Shown one piece after another: positions 45,288-53,948 of a stretch of 64,000 nt of DNA. Position numbers and translations under genes: made by a program. The notes under the pieces are model-generated. The model was not told the origin of the DNA. It saw only the letters and a list, made by a program, of their open reading frames with translations, and searched no databases. How positions within the stretch are numbered: the stretch's first letter is position 1; every line of letters starts with the position of its first letter. This stretch comes from JAMXLO01 sp963794185 (GTDB lineage: Bacteria; Pseudomonadota; Alphaproteobacteria; Acetobacterales; Acetobacteraceae). The stretch lies in assembly GCA_963794185.1 (NCBI GenBank), contig CAWCDM010000144.1, forward strand, positions 102,743-166,742. The letters are read 5' to 3'.

Positions 45288-46169
45288 ATGACCGGTGCCA
45301 CTGGATTGCGTGGACTGCTGCGGGGCGATGCGATAGTGATCGCGCCCGGCGCCTATGACGGGCTAACCGCGAAGCTTGTGGCGCAGGCGGGCTTCCCAGC
45401 GGTGTACATGACCGGCGCGGGCACATCGGTGTCGCACGGCTATCCCGATTTCGGCCTGCTGACGATGAGCGAGATGGTGGAAAACGCCGCCCGCATCGTG
45501 CGCTCGGTGGATGTGCCGGTGATTGCCGATGCCGACACCGGCTACGGCAACGAGCTGAACGCGTTCCGCACCGTGCAGGAATACGAGCGACGCGGCGTCG
45601 CAGGGATCCACATTGAGGACCAGATGTCGCCGAAGAAATGCGGCCATCTCGACGATAAGGAGATCGTGTCCAGGGAAGATTACGTCGCCAAGATTCGCGC
45701 TGCCGTGGCAGCGAAGCGCGACAGCGACTTCATGATCATCGCGCGGACCGATGCCCGCGCGGTAGCGGGCCTGGACGAGGCGGTGACGCGCGCCAACGCG
45801 GCACTTGCGGCCGGCGCCGACATGGCGTTCGTCGAGGCGCCGCAGACGATGGATGAGCTTGCCGCGGTGCCGAGGCTGGTCGCGGGGCCATGCCTGCTGA
45901 ATGTGGTACGCGGCGGCAAGACGCCGGAGATCGATCTGCGCCGTGCACGAGACATGGGGTACCGCCTGGCGATCGTGCCGGGTTTGCTGCTGAAGGCGGT
46001 GATCGGCGCGTGCGACGAGATGCTGGCGGAATTGAAGGCGCGCCACATCCACCCGGTGCCGCGCAGCGACATGACGGTGCGCCAGGCCTTCAACCGCGTC
46101 GGCGCGGTGGAATGGGACGCACTGCGCACGCGCTTCCGGGACGCAGACGAACGGCGCGCAGCAGAGTGA
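45288..46169 (+). CDS. Isocitrate lyase/PEP mutase superfamily enzyme
   Basis: 293 residues from ATG 45288. TIM-barrel signals: IVIAPGAYDGLTAKLVAQAG, VIADADTGYGNELNAFRTVQ with the Mg-binding D-A-D, GIHIEDQMSPKKCGHLDDKE with the catalytic loop K-K-C-G-H, and IIARTDARAVAGLDEAVTRA. The family includes 2-methylisocitrate lyase, oxaloacetate decarboxylase and phosphonate enzymes. K-K-C-G-H favours a lyase acting on a 2-hydroxy or 2-oxo dicarboxylate, but the exact substrate is unsettled. An upstream in-frame ATG at 45207 adds unconserved sequence. Confidence 0.85.
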   Translation: MTGATGLRGLLRGDAIVIAPGAYDGLTAKLVAQAGFPAVYMTGAGTSVSHGYPDFGLLTMSEMVENAARIVRSVDVPVIADADTGYGNELNAFRTVQEYERRGVAGIHIEDQMSPKKCGHLDDKEIVSREDYVAKIRAAVAAKRDSDFMIIARTDARAVAGLDEAVTRANAALAAGADMAFVEAPQTMDELAAVPRLVAGPCLLNVVRGGKTPEIDLRRARDMGYRLAIVPGLLLKAVIGACDEMLAELKARHIHPVPRSDMTVRQAFNRVGAVEWDALRTRFRDADERRAAE

Positions 46170-46217
46170 ACGGCGTAATGTTGGCTCGGCGGACGATCGT
46201 GCGTCGTCGCTTCCGGG

Positions 46218-47045
46218 CTACGGATGGATGACGGTCTCGGTGCGGCTGATGACGAACGCCTCGTGGCGTTCGAGGAAGTCGTCCGTCACCTCGGCAAACG
46301 CCTCGGGCCGGTCGGTGCTGATGCCATGTCCCGCGTCATAGACGAAGACCAGATGGCAATTCGGCATCAGCTCCTTGTAGACGCGGCCCATGTCTGGCGG
46401 GATCACCCGGTCGAGCGTGCCGAACAGCACCAAGGTCGGCGTCGCAAGGCCGCGCATTTGCGTTTCGAGATCCGCGTCGCGGTCGGGCCCGCGCAGACGC
46501 CCAACCAACGCGCGGGTCTTTGCCTGGACCGCCGGGTCCGCGACCGGCAAGGGGCCGAGGCGTTCGGGATGGGCAAAGAGCCGGCGCGCCATCTCCTCGG
46601 GTGATCCCGACGGCGGCTCGCTCCCGGCCGGGCGGATGGCCGCCGGCGCCTCCAGCACCAGAGCTCGTACCCGTTCCTGCTGCTGCAACGCCAGCCATAG
46701 CGCAACCTTGCCGCCGAACGAGGTTCCCATCAGGTTGAACGTGTCGATGCCGAGCGCCGTGACCGCCGTTCCCATCGTGGCGGCCAGTTCGCCCATTGTC
46801 CCGCTGCGCGTGTTCTCCGGCGATTGGCCGAAGCCCGGCATCTCGAAGGCAATCACCCGGTGGTGGCGGCTCAGCAGATCGTGCCCCCGCGTCAGGCGCA
46901 TGCCGCCGGCGCCGTGCAGATGCACCAGCGGCGTCCCCTGCCCCGCTTCCATGAAGCGGATGTGGAATCCGTCCGCCTCGACGGAAGCTTCGCGGAATGC
47001 CGCGCCGGGTGCCTGCGTTGTCGATCCGTCCTCGGTTTGCGGCAC
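46218..47045 (-). CDS. Alpha/beta hydrolase
   Basis: 275 residues. PLVHLHGAGGMRLTRGHDLL carries the oxyanion H-G, FNLMGTSFGGKVALWLALQQ the nucleophile elbow G-x-S-x-G, TPTLVLFGTLDRVIPPDMGR the acid-bearing strand, and FVYDAGHGISTDRPEAFAEV the catalytic His. Typical of carboxylic ester or C-C bond hydrolases. Followed 18 bp upstream by the flavin monooxygenase-like gene on the same strand, so the pair is probably co-transcribed and may act in one degradation route. Confidence 0.85.
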   Translation of the reverse strand: MPQTEDGSTTQAPGAAFREASVEADGFHIRFMEAGQGTPLVHLHGAGGMRLTRGHDLLSRHHRVIAFEMPGFGQSPENTRSGTMGELAATMGTAVTALGIDTFNLMGTSFGGKVALWLALQQQERVRALVLEAPAAIRPAGSEPPSGSPEEMARRLFAHPERLGPLPVADPAVQAKTRALVGRLRGPDRDADLETQMRGLATPTLVLFGTLDRVIPPDMGRVYKELMPNCHLVFVYDAGHGISTDRPEAFAEVTDDFLERHEAFVISRTETVIHP

Positions 47046-47063
47046 GAGCGGCCCCCTTGCTGC

Positions 47064-48143
47064 TCAAATGTCACGGATGCGCGGCAAGACCTTTGTGCCG
47101 AACAATTCGAGCGAGCGCATCATCGCGTCGTTCTCGCCGGTGCCGGGGTCCTGCAATGACACATCCAGCACGCCGGCGCCGATTTCCTGGCGGCACCGGC
47201 GGATCTGCTCGATTACGCGATCGGGCCCGCCGCAGAAGCTGATCGGCAGCACGCCGCCGACATTCGCGGGGCGCCGCTCGCCGGCGATGTTGCGCGAGGT
47301 GTCGGACCGAAGCAGCGCATCGCGCAATCCGGCCCCCACCGGGAATGCCGCCTGCTTGTCGCGTCGGCGCAGCGCATCCTCGGCCGCGTCGTCGGTTTCG
47401 GCGAGGATCATGTTGGCGCGATAGATGATGTCGTCGGGTCCCGGCTCCCAGCCATGGCGGGCGCACTGGTCGCGATAATAGCGCGTCGATTTGGCCATCA
47501 GTTCGAACGTGCCGTAGGAGACGCCGAGGCCGATCCGGTGGCGCGCGGCGAAGTCGCCGGCCTCGGCGCTGGTGCCGAGCGCGTAGGTCGTCGGGTGCGG
47601 CTGATGCTGCGGGCGCGGCCAGATCGACACCGTGCGGTACTGGAAATGCCGGCCCTGCCAACCGAACGGCTGCGGCTCGGTCCACGCCTTGAGGATCAGC
47701 TCCATCCCCTCGTCGGTGCGTTCGCGCGCTTCGTGCGGGTTGAGGTCGTAGCTGAGGTATTCGTTGGTCGTCCCGCGCAACAGGCCGACCACGATGCGGC
47801 CCGGCGCCAGCGTGTCGAGCATCGCCAGTTCCTCGGCGACGCGGATCGGGTTGCTGGTCGGCACGATCGGTCCGAGCAGCGCGATCTTGATCTTGTCGAC
47901 CCGCGCGGCGAGCCAGGCGGCCGAGACAACGGGCGCCGGCGTCAGGATGCGCGGCGAATAGTGGTGCTCGGAGACGCTGACCCAGTCGAAGCCAAGCGCC
48001 TCGACGAATTTCACGCGCTCGACCATGCCGCGATAGGCGTCTGCGCCGGTCTCCGAATCGTAGGCGCCAGGCGGCACCGGCCACTCGCGCGGCAGGTTCG
48101 GCGGCGCGACATAGCGGCCCGTCTCGAAATACGATACTTTCAT
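47064..48143 (-). CDS. LLM-class flavin-dependent oxidoreductase (bacterial luciferase-like)
   Basis: 359 residues from ATG 48143 (MKVSYFETGRYVAPPNLPRE). Luciferase-like barrel: VERVKFVEALGFDWVSVSEH with HHYSPRILTPAPVVSAAWLA, IKIALLGPIVPTSNPIRVAE, LDTLAPGRIVVGLLRGTTNE, and HQPHPTTYALGTSAEAGDFA. Family enzymes use reduced FMN and oxygen to oxidise small molecules, or F420 in some branches. Upstream in-frame extension to 48293 lacks family similarity. Next to an alpha/beta hydrolase gene. Confidence 0.88.
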   Translation of the reverse strand: MKVSYFETGRYVAPPNLPREWPVPPGAYDSETGADAYRGMVERVKFVEALGFDWVSVSEHHYSPRILTPAPVVSAAWLAARVDKIKIALLGPIVPTSNPIRVAEELAMLDTLAPGRIVVGLLRGTTNEYLSYDLNPHEARERTDEGMELILKAWTEPQPFGWQGRHFQYRTVSIWPRPQHQPHPTTYALGTSAEAGDFAARHRIGLGVSYGTFELMAKSTRYYRDQCARHGWEPGPDDIIYRANMILAETDDAAEDALRRRDKQAAFPVGAGLRDALLRSDTSRNIAGERRPANVGGVLPISFCGGPDRVIEQIRRCRQEIGAGVLDVSLQDPGTGENDAMMRSLELFGTKVLPRIRDI

Positions 48144-48350
48144 GACCCGATCCGCGATGCCCTGCGGTGTCGCACAGCTTTGCCTGTGCGGTCGCATCAT
48201 TGGCTGTCCTGCGGTTTCCGCGCAAGCTGGGGGTACCGCCTTGCATTGCCTCCATTGACAGTCCTGTGAGCCGAAGCTACCCCGCCGCGCCAAGCGTCCC
48301 GCGCCCAGCCCCAGCCAAGTCCCCGGCCAAGTCCCTCAGGGAGCGCCAGC

Positions 48351-48767
48351 ATGTCCGCGCGCACCAAGGTGTTCGCGATCAGCGTGCTGACCAGCCTCGA
48401 CGATGTAGCGGTGCGGGAGATGGACTACGCGCTGCCGGTGGCGGAACTGATCCGCCTGCGCGTGCGGCAGGCCGTGGCGTGCGGCTGCGACGGAAGCATT
48501 GCGTCGGCCGACGACGATCCGAACGCGATCCGGCGCATGGCCCGGGCGGAGACATTGCTGATTGCCACCCCTGGAATCCGCGAGCCGGGCGGCATGGCGG
48601 ACGATCACAAATGCTATGCAACGCCGGCGCAGGCGATTGCGCGCGGGGCCGACTACCTGGTGGTGGGGCGGCCGATCACGCAGTCCGACAATCCGGCGTT
48701 GGCAGCCAAGGGGATCGTGGCAGACATGGAGCGGGGAGCTTTTGAACCGGCCGGACGCGGCGAATGA
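48351..48767 (+). pseudogene. pyrF: Orotidine 5'-phosphate decarboxylase, C-terminal fragment
   Basis: 138 residues matching only the second half of PyrF: RTKVFAISVLTSLDDVAV, VACGCDGSIASADDDPNAIR, ETLLIATPGIREPGGMADDH, ATPAQAIARGADYLVVGRPI (phosphate-binding R-P-I) and ALAAKGIVADME. The N-terminal half with the catalytic D-x-K-x-x-D motif is absent. I find no matching frame in 48144-48350. A full-length pyrF would be ~230 residues. The remaining frame is clean, so this is truncation rather than indel noise; a functional copy must exist elsewhere if the cell makes its own UMP. Confidence 0.75.
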
Positions 48768-48964
48768 CTCTTCTTCGGAAGATGCTGCGCAGCTCATTCG
48801 GCTAGGGCTGGCTACGAATTCCTGACTAAACGCAACGGTGCGACGTGTGTCCTGCGAACGCGATCGGCTACGTGCCATGCGACGCAGAACAGTGATGACG
48901 TGACGAGTGGAAGAAACGCGCTGACATGTGGATCGGCTCACACGCAGCGCTGTAGCCGGTCATT

Positions 48965-50116
48965 ATGACGATGGCGCTTGTGATGAAGCCCCCCAACAAG
49001 GGAATGCGCCAGATGGCTTGGATCGGACGAAAGAAACTTGCACTTGTTCCGTTGTATCGGCCGAACGCGCATCCACCGGACCAGATCCCCCCCGACTGGC
49101 CCGATCTGATCATGCAGCGGATCCTGTTCGATCCGGATCCGGGCACCGGTGCAGACCGATCTCTACGTGCTTTTATCCACACGGCGTCATCCGGATTGGC
49201 CGACCTGGACGCTGTCGTGCTGCCCATGCAGGTGCTCGACGAACAGGACGTGCCACCGACGGCGCTTGACGGGCTACTGGGCGCACAGCTGCGAAGCGAT
49301 GGGTTCGACGCCGCCGCGCTCGTGATGCTCGGTGGACCTGGCGCCGGCACTTCCGCCGGCTTCTGGGTACGGTTCGTCATGGCCGAGGACGTCGGAGTGT
49401 GGGCCATGGAATTCATGCACTCACTGACCGGCTTTGCCGATCTTTATCCGTTCGGCGGAAACATGGGTGGCTTCGACGAAATGGCGTGCAGTTGTGGCAC
49501 GCATCCCTCGGCTTACACGAAGGCCGCAATCGACTGGCTGGATGCGTCCACCATCGCGCTCCATATCGGTCAGTCCGCCAACTACACGTTGCACTCGGTC
49601 GGTCTCGTCCAGCCGCCTCCGCTCGGCCGATCGGCGGCCGTACGGGTCGGTTCGCAGGTGCCGTATCTCATGGTCGAGTCGCGGCAGCGTGTCGATCAGT
49701 TCGATCGCAATATTCCCAGCGAAGGCGTGATTGTTTACCGGGTTCAGACGACCGATCCGCTGGGGCATGCGCAGAACGGCACGGCACCGATCGAACTTCT
49801 CACGACCACAGCACTGGCGGCAGGGCAGGGCTTCACGTCGGACACCGGCGTAAAGGTGCAGGTGCTCAACGCCCTGCCAGGCGGCTTCTCCATCAATGTC
49901 GATGACCCGACAAATGCGCTGACGACGGTGCCGGATGTCTTCGAGATGTCGGCCAAGCTCGCAGCAATGCGCGTCCAGGCGGCGAAGCTGGTAGCGAAGT
50001 TCACTGGCGTGAATCGGACGAATTCGTGGGTCTTCAGCCAATCTCCAGTGGCTGGTCAGGTCGTGGCTGCGGGCAGCACTGTTACCATGCTGCTGCATAC
50101 CGGACCCATGCCATGA
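48965..50116 (+). CDS. M6-metalloprotease-like protein with C-terminal PASTA domain, altered zinc motif
   Basis: 383 residues, intact. The middle resembles immune-inhibitor-A-type M6 peptidases: WAMEFMHSLTGFADLYPFGG, then MGGFDEMACSCGTHPSAYTK with AAIDWLDASTIALHI, and VPYLMVESRQRVDQFDRNIP with EGVIVYRVQ. In active members the motif is H-E-x-x-H; here the first His is Met, leaving M-E-F-M-H. The last ~60 residues are a PASTA-type domain: VPDVFEMSAKLAAMRVQAAK, then SWVFSQSPVAGQVVAAGSTV and TMLLHTGP. PASTA domains bind peptidoglycan or beta-lactams. No signal peptide is evident at the chosen start. Likely a non-catalytic homologue; function unknown. Confidence 0.6.
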   Translation: MTMALVMKPPNKGMRQMAWIGRKKLALVPLYRPNAHPPDQIPPDWPDLIMQRILFDPDPGTGADRSLRAFIHTASSGLADLDAVVLPMQVLDEQDVPPTALDGLLGAQLRSDGFDAAALVMLGGPGAGTSAGFWVRFVMAEDVGVWAMEFMHSLTGFADLYPFGGNMGGFDEMACSCGTHPSAYTKAAIDWLDASTIALHIGQSANYTLHSVGLVQPPPLGRSAAVRVGSQVPYLMVESRQRVDQFDRNIPSEGVIVYRVQTTDPLGHAQNGTAPIELLTTTALAAGQGFTSDTGVKVQVLNALPGGFSINVDDPTNALTTVPDVFEMSAKLAAMRVQAAKLVAKFTGVNRTNSWVFSQSPVAGQVVAAGSTVTMLLHTGPMP

Positions 50117-50292
50117 GGGTAATGGCATTCGATCGCGGTACCTGAGCCTGATCGGCGGGTCCGGCTGCAAGGCAGCGAGCCCAACGCGAGCTGCTCTTGC
50201 GGTACCCGTTCCTGGGATTGGAACACCGGACAACCGTTGGTAGGCTCGTGGCATGAGTTACGCGCGCTGCGTAGCCCGTGCAGGAGCACCGC

Positions 50293-51261
50293 ATGCCGGT
50301 TCACGCCTTCATCTTCCCGGGTCAGGGCAGTCAGGCCGTCGGCATGGGGCGCGACCTCGCCGCCGCCTTCTCCGCCGCGCGCGAGGTGTTTCAGGAAGTC
50401 GACGACACCCTGAAGCAAAAACTCTCCCGCCTGATGTTCGAAGGTCCCGGCGAAGAACTCACGCTGACCGAGAACACCCAGCCCGCCCTGATGGCCCACT
50501 CGCTCGCCGTGCTGCGCGTGCTGGAGACGGAGGGCGGATTCGCACTGCGCCAGAAGGCCGTGGTCGTCGCCGGGCACTCGCTCGGCGAGTATTCCGCGCT
50601 CGCTGCGGCGGGCAGCTTTTCCATCGCCCACGCGGCCCGGCTGCTGAAGCTGCGCGGCCAGGCCATGCAGAAGGCGGTGCCCGCCGGCGAAGGGGCGATG
50701 GCGGCCCTGCTGGGAGCCGAGATGGCGCAGGCGGAGGCAATCTGCGCCGAGGCCGCGCCGGTGCCGGAGAGCGAAACCGATGAGCGCGAGGTGATCGAGC
50801 CGGCGAATGACAACGGCGCCGGGCAGATCGTCGTCTCGGGCCATCGCGGTGCCGTCGAGCGGGCCGTCGCGCTCGCCGCGTCCAAGGGCGTCCGCCGCGC
50901 GATGCTGCTGCCGGTCTCGGCGCCGTTTCACTGCGCGCTGATGGCGCCGGCCGCCGATGCCATGGCCGAGGCGTTGGAGACCACCCCACCCGGCCCGCCG
51001 ATCGTGCCGCTGATCGCCAACGTCTCGGCGGCCAAGGCCACCGACCCCGCGGAAATCCGCGACCTGCTGGTTCGCCAGGTCACCGCGATGGTGCGCTGGC
51101 GGGAATGCGTCAACGCGATGGTGGAGCTCGGCGTGGACAGTTTCGTCGAGCTCGGCGCCGGCAAGGTGCTGTCCGGCCTGATCCGCCGCATCGCGCCGGA
51201 CGCCGCCACCATGTCGGCCGCCACGCCCGCGGAAATCGAGGCGGTACTCAAGAACCTATGA
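50293..51261 (+). CDS. fabD: Malonyl-CoA:ACP transacylase
   Basis: 322 residues from ATG 50293: MPVHAFIFPGQGSQAVGMGR, TENTQPALMAHSLAVLRVLE, VVVAGHSLGEYSALAAAGSF with nucleophile Ser in G-H-S-L-G, and LLPVSAPFHCALMAPAADAM with the catalytic His. An acidic insert around VPESETDEREVIEPANDNGA is common in alphaproteobacterial FabD. It loads malonyl groups onto ACP for fatty acid synthesis. First gene of a fabD-fabG-acpP-fabF cluster; its stop overlaps the fabG start by four bases. Confidence 0.96.
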   Translation: MPVHAFIFPGQGSQAVGMGRDLAAAFSAAREVFQEVDDTLKQKLSRLMFEGPGEELTLTENTQPALMAHSLAVLRVLETEGGFALRQKAVVVAGHSLGEYSALAAAGSFSIAHAARLLKLRGQAMQKAVPAGEGAMAALLGAEMAQAEAICAEAAPVPESETDEREVIEPANDNGAGQIVVSGHRGAVERAVALAASKGVRRAMLLPVSAPFHCALMAPAADAMAEALETTPPGPPIVPLIANVSAAKATDPAEIRDLLVRQVTAMVRWRECVNAMVELGVDSFVELGAGKVLSGLIRRIAPDAATMSAATPAEIEAVLKNL

Positions 51262-52010
51262 CGGAGCGGCCCATGTTCCGGCTCGACGGCAAGGCGGCGC
51301 TGATCACCGGGGCCTCGGGTGGCATCGGCGCGGCGATCGCGCGCACGCTGCATACACAGGGCGCCACTGTGGCGCTGTCCGGCACGCGCCGCGACGCCCT
51401 GGACGCACTGGCGGCTGAGCTGGGCGAGCGGGCCTTTGTCTGCCCGGGCGACCTGCGCGATGCGGCCGAACCGGATGCGCTGGTGGCGGCGGCGGAGCAG
51501 GCGGCGGGTCCGCTTGCCATCCTGGTCAACAACGCGGGCATGACCCGCGACATGCTGGCGCTGCGCATGCGCGATGCGGACTGGCAGGCGGTCATCGATG
51601 TCGATCTCAGCGCGCCGTTCCGTCTGGTGCGCGCCACGCTGCACGGCATGCTGCGCCGGCGCGCCGGGCGCATCATCAATATTTCTTCCATTGTGGGCGC
51701 GACCGGCAATGCCGGCCAGGTCAACTATGCCGCCGCCAAGGCCGGACTGGTCGGCATGACGAAGGCACTGGCGCAGGAGGTCGCCCCGCGCGGCGTCACG
51801 GTGAATGCCGTGGCGCCCGGGTTCATCGCCACCCCGATGACCGACAGGCTGTCCGAGCTGCAACGGGCGAAGCTGGCCGATGCGATCCCGTTGGGGCGGC
51901 TCGGCCAGCCGGACGATGTGGCTGCGGCGGTCGCCTACCTGGCCTCGGACGAGGCAGGTTGGGTCACCGGCGCGACGCTGCATGTCAATGGTGGGATGGC
52001 CATGCTTTGA
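51258..52010 (+). CDS. fabG: 3-oxoacyl-ACP reductase
   Basis: 250 residues from ATG 51258. SDR features: AALITGASGGIGAAIARTLH (NADP-binding G-x-x-x-G-x-G), AILVNNAGMTRDMLALRMRD, IINISSIVGATGNAGQVNYA with catalytic Ser and the Y-x-x-x-K in NYAAAKAGLVGMTK, and TVNAVAPGFIATPMTDRL. Reduces 3-oxoacyl-ACP in each elongation cycle. Overlaps fabD; acpP follows after a 309-bp gap that contains a repeat element. Confidence 0.96.
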   Translation: MTERPMFRLDGKAALITGASGGIGAAIARTLHTQGATVALSGTRRDALDALAAELGERAFVCPGDLRDAAEPDALVAAAEQAAGPLAILVNNAGMTRDMLALRMRDADWQAVIDVDLSAPFRLVRATLHGMLRRRAGRIINISSIVGATGNAGQVNYAAAKAGLVGMTKALAQEVAPRGVTVNAVAPGFIATPMTDRLSELQRAKLADAIPLGRLGQPDDVAAAVAYLASDEAGWVTGATLHVNGGMAML

Positions 52011-52022
52011 CGCAGCGGCGAA

Positions 52023-52165
52023 AAAGGAAGGGTCCACACGGAGCGCCCGGAGAAGGCAGGGAGTGCCACGGCGAGGCAATCATGGCGCTTCGCGCGAAGC
52101 GCTAACTCCCTGTTCCGTGGCCCTCCGTCTGCCTCACTCTGCCTCCGTGAGGAACCTTGCCTTTG
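52023..52165. repeat. Gene-less inverted-repeat element related to the GxxExxY-flanking repeats
   Basis: The left part has AAGGAAGGGTCCACACGGAG; the right part read in reverse gives AAGGTTCCTCACGGAGGC. Further internal pairing joins GGCAGGGAGTGCCACGG with CCGTGGCCCTCC-type sequence, with a GCGCTTCGCGCGAAGCGC palindrome at the centre. The same outer sequences flank the GxxExxY gene at 58708 and 59190. The rest of 52011-52319 has no gene; the acpP promoter should be near 52200-52310. Confidence 0.6.
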
Positions 52166-52319
52166 CGCCGGTTGGCGCGCCCGCGGAAACCATGCTAAGC
52201 GCCCAAAAGCTTCGTCGGGCGGGGGGATACGGCGGCACCGCCCGGGTCCTGCCCGGCGGCCAGACAAAGCCCCGGACGATACCCCGGAGCAGGGCCTTTC
52301 AGTAGGAGTTGCACAGCCG

Positions 52320-52559
52320 ATGAGCGAGATCTCGGACAAGGTCAGAAAGATTGTCGTCGAGCATCTGGGGGTCGAGGAGGCGAAGGTGACTCCCGAAGCG
52401 TCCTTCATCGACGATCTGGGCGCCGACAGCCTGGACACCGTCGAGCTGGTGATGGCCTTCGAGGAAGCGTTCGGCGTGGAAATCCCTGAGGACGCCGCCG
52501 AGAAGATCAGCACTGTGAAGGATGCGATCGAATACATCGAGAAGCAGAAGGCCGCCTGA
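52320..52559 (+). CDS. acpP: Acyl carrier protein
   Basis: 79 residues, strongly acidic. DDLGADSLDTVELVMAFEEA carries the Ser (about residue 37) that receives 4'-phosphopantetheine, and FGVEIPEDAAEKISTVKDAI is the recognition helix III region. AGGAGTTGC provides the ribosome site. Carries growing acyl chains for the Fab enzymes around it. fabF follows 26 bp later. Confidence 0.98.
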   Translation: MSEISDKVRKIVVEHLGVEEAKVTPEASFIDDLGADSLDTVELVMAFEEAFGVEIPEDAAEKISTVKDAIEYIEKQKAA

Positions 52560-52585
52560 TCGGCCCGTCCGGAGGGTCCAAAGCG

Positions 52586-53848
52586 ATGCGGCGTGTGGTG
52601 GTGACGGGCATGGGGATTGCCTGTCCCCTCGGGCTCGGGGTCGAGCATGTGTGGCGGCGCCTGATCAACGGCGAATCGGGCATCGGGGCAATCCAGGCGT
52701 TCGACACCAAGGATCTGCCCTGCAAGGTGGCGGGCCAGGTGCCGGCCGGCGTCCGTGCCGAGGGCGGCCTCGACATCGGCGAGTGGATTCCCGTGAAAGA
52801 CCAGAAGAAGATGGACCGGTTCATCCATCTCGGCGTGGTCGCGGCCAGCGAGGCGGTCGAGGATTCCGGCTGGGCACCGGATGCAGAGGCGGATCGCTGC
52901 GCCACCGGCGTGATGATCGGCTCCGGCATCGGCGGGCTGCAGACGATCTTCGAGGCGTCGATCCAGGTGCATGAAGGCCGCGCGCGGCGACTGTCGCCGT
53001 TCTTCATCCCGTCGGCGCTGATCAACCTCGCCTCCGGCCATGTCTCGATCAAGTATGGCTTCAAGGGACCGAACCATTCCGTGGTGACGGCCTGTGCCAC
53101 CGGCGTGCATGCGATCGGCGACGCGGCGCGGCTGATCATGTGGGGGGACGCAGAGGTGATGGTGGCGGGCGGCACCGAGGCGGCGGTGTGCGAGCTCGGC
53201 ATCGCCGGGTTCTGCGCCTCGCGCGCGCTCTCCACCGGGTTCAACGACCGGCCCCAGGCGGCATCGCGGCCGTGGGACAGGGACCGAGACGGATTCGTGA
53301 TGGGCGAAGGCGCCGGCGTGGTGGTGCTCGAGGAGTACGAGCACGCGAAACGGCGCGGGGCCAAGATCTATGCCGAGGTCGCGGGCTACGGCATGTCCGG
53401 CGATGCCTTCCACATTACCGCGCCGGCCGAGGGCCATGACGGCGCGGTCCGTTCGATGCGGGCGGCGCTGCGCAACGGGGGGCTGACGCCCGACCAGATC
53501 CCGTATGTCAACGCACACGGGACCTCCACGCCGCTGGGCGACGATCTGGAGCTGGAGGCGGTCGAACTTGTGTTCGGCGACGCGGCCAGACGGTTGGCGA
53601 TGTCGTCGACCAAGTCGGCAACCGGGCATCTGCTCGGGGCGGCCGGGGCGGTCGAGGCGGTGTTCTCGATCCTCGCGATACGCGATGGCGTGGCGCCGCC
53701 GACGCTCAACCTGGATGAACCGAGCCGGGACAGCGTGATCGACCGCGTCGCCAACACGGCGCAGCGGCGCAGGATCAATCTTGCGCTCTCCAACAGCTTC
53801 GGGTTCGGCGGCACCAACGCGTCCGTGATCTTCCGCACCGTGAATTGA
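52586..53848 (+). CDS. fabF: 3-oxoacyl-ACP synthase II
   Basis: 420 residues: MRRVVVTGMGIACPLGLGVE, VVTACATGVHAIGDAARLIM with the active-site Cys, IPYVNAHGTSTPLGDDLELE and SSTKSATGHLLGAAGAVEAV with the two catalytic His, and NSFGFGGTNASVIF at the end. Condenses malonyl-ACP with acyl-ACP. Same transcript as acpP. The intergenic stretch after it has a short direct repeat (GGGTGACGGCA twice near 53880-53905). Confidence 0.97.
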   Translation: MRRVVVTGMGIACPLGLGVEHVWRRLINGESGIGAIQAFDTKDLPCKVAGQVPAGVRAEGGLDIGEWIPVKDQKKMDRFIHLGVVAASEAVEDSGWAPDAEADRCATGVMIGSGIGGLQTIFEASIQVHEGRARRLSPFFIPSALINLASGHVSIKYGFKGPNHSVVTACATGVHAIGDAARLIMWGDAEVMVAGGTEAAVCELGIAGFCASRALSTGFNDRPQAASRPWDRDRDGFVMGEGAGVVVLEEYEHAKRRGAKIYAEVAGYGMSGDAFHITAPAEGHDGAVRSMRAALRNGGLTPDQIPYVNAHGTSTPLGDDLELEAVELVFGDAARRLAMSSTKSATGHLLGAAGAVEAVFSILAIRDGVAPPTLNLDEPSRDSVIDRVANTAQRRRINLALSNSFGFGGTNASVIFRTVN

Positions 53849-53948
53849 CGATGCTCGGCCGGTTTTGGCGAGCGCGGCCGGGTGACGGCACCGCTGGGTG
53901 ACGGCATTGTAACACACAACGCACGTTGATGACGGTTGGGGTGGATCG

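Noticed and set aside
53879..53905. Short direct repeat GGGTGACGGCA after fabF as an operator
   Set aside because: Two 11-bp copies only, with no promoter nearby in a fitting position. Possibly slippage.
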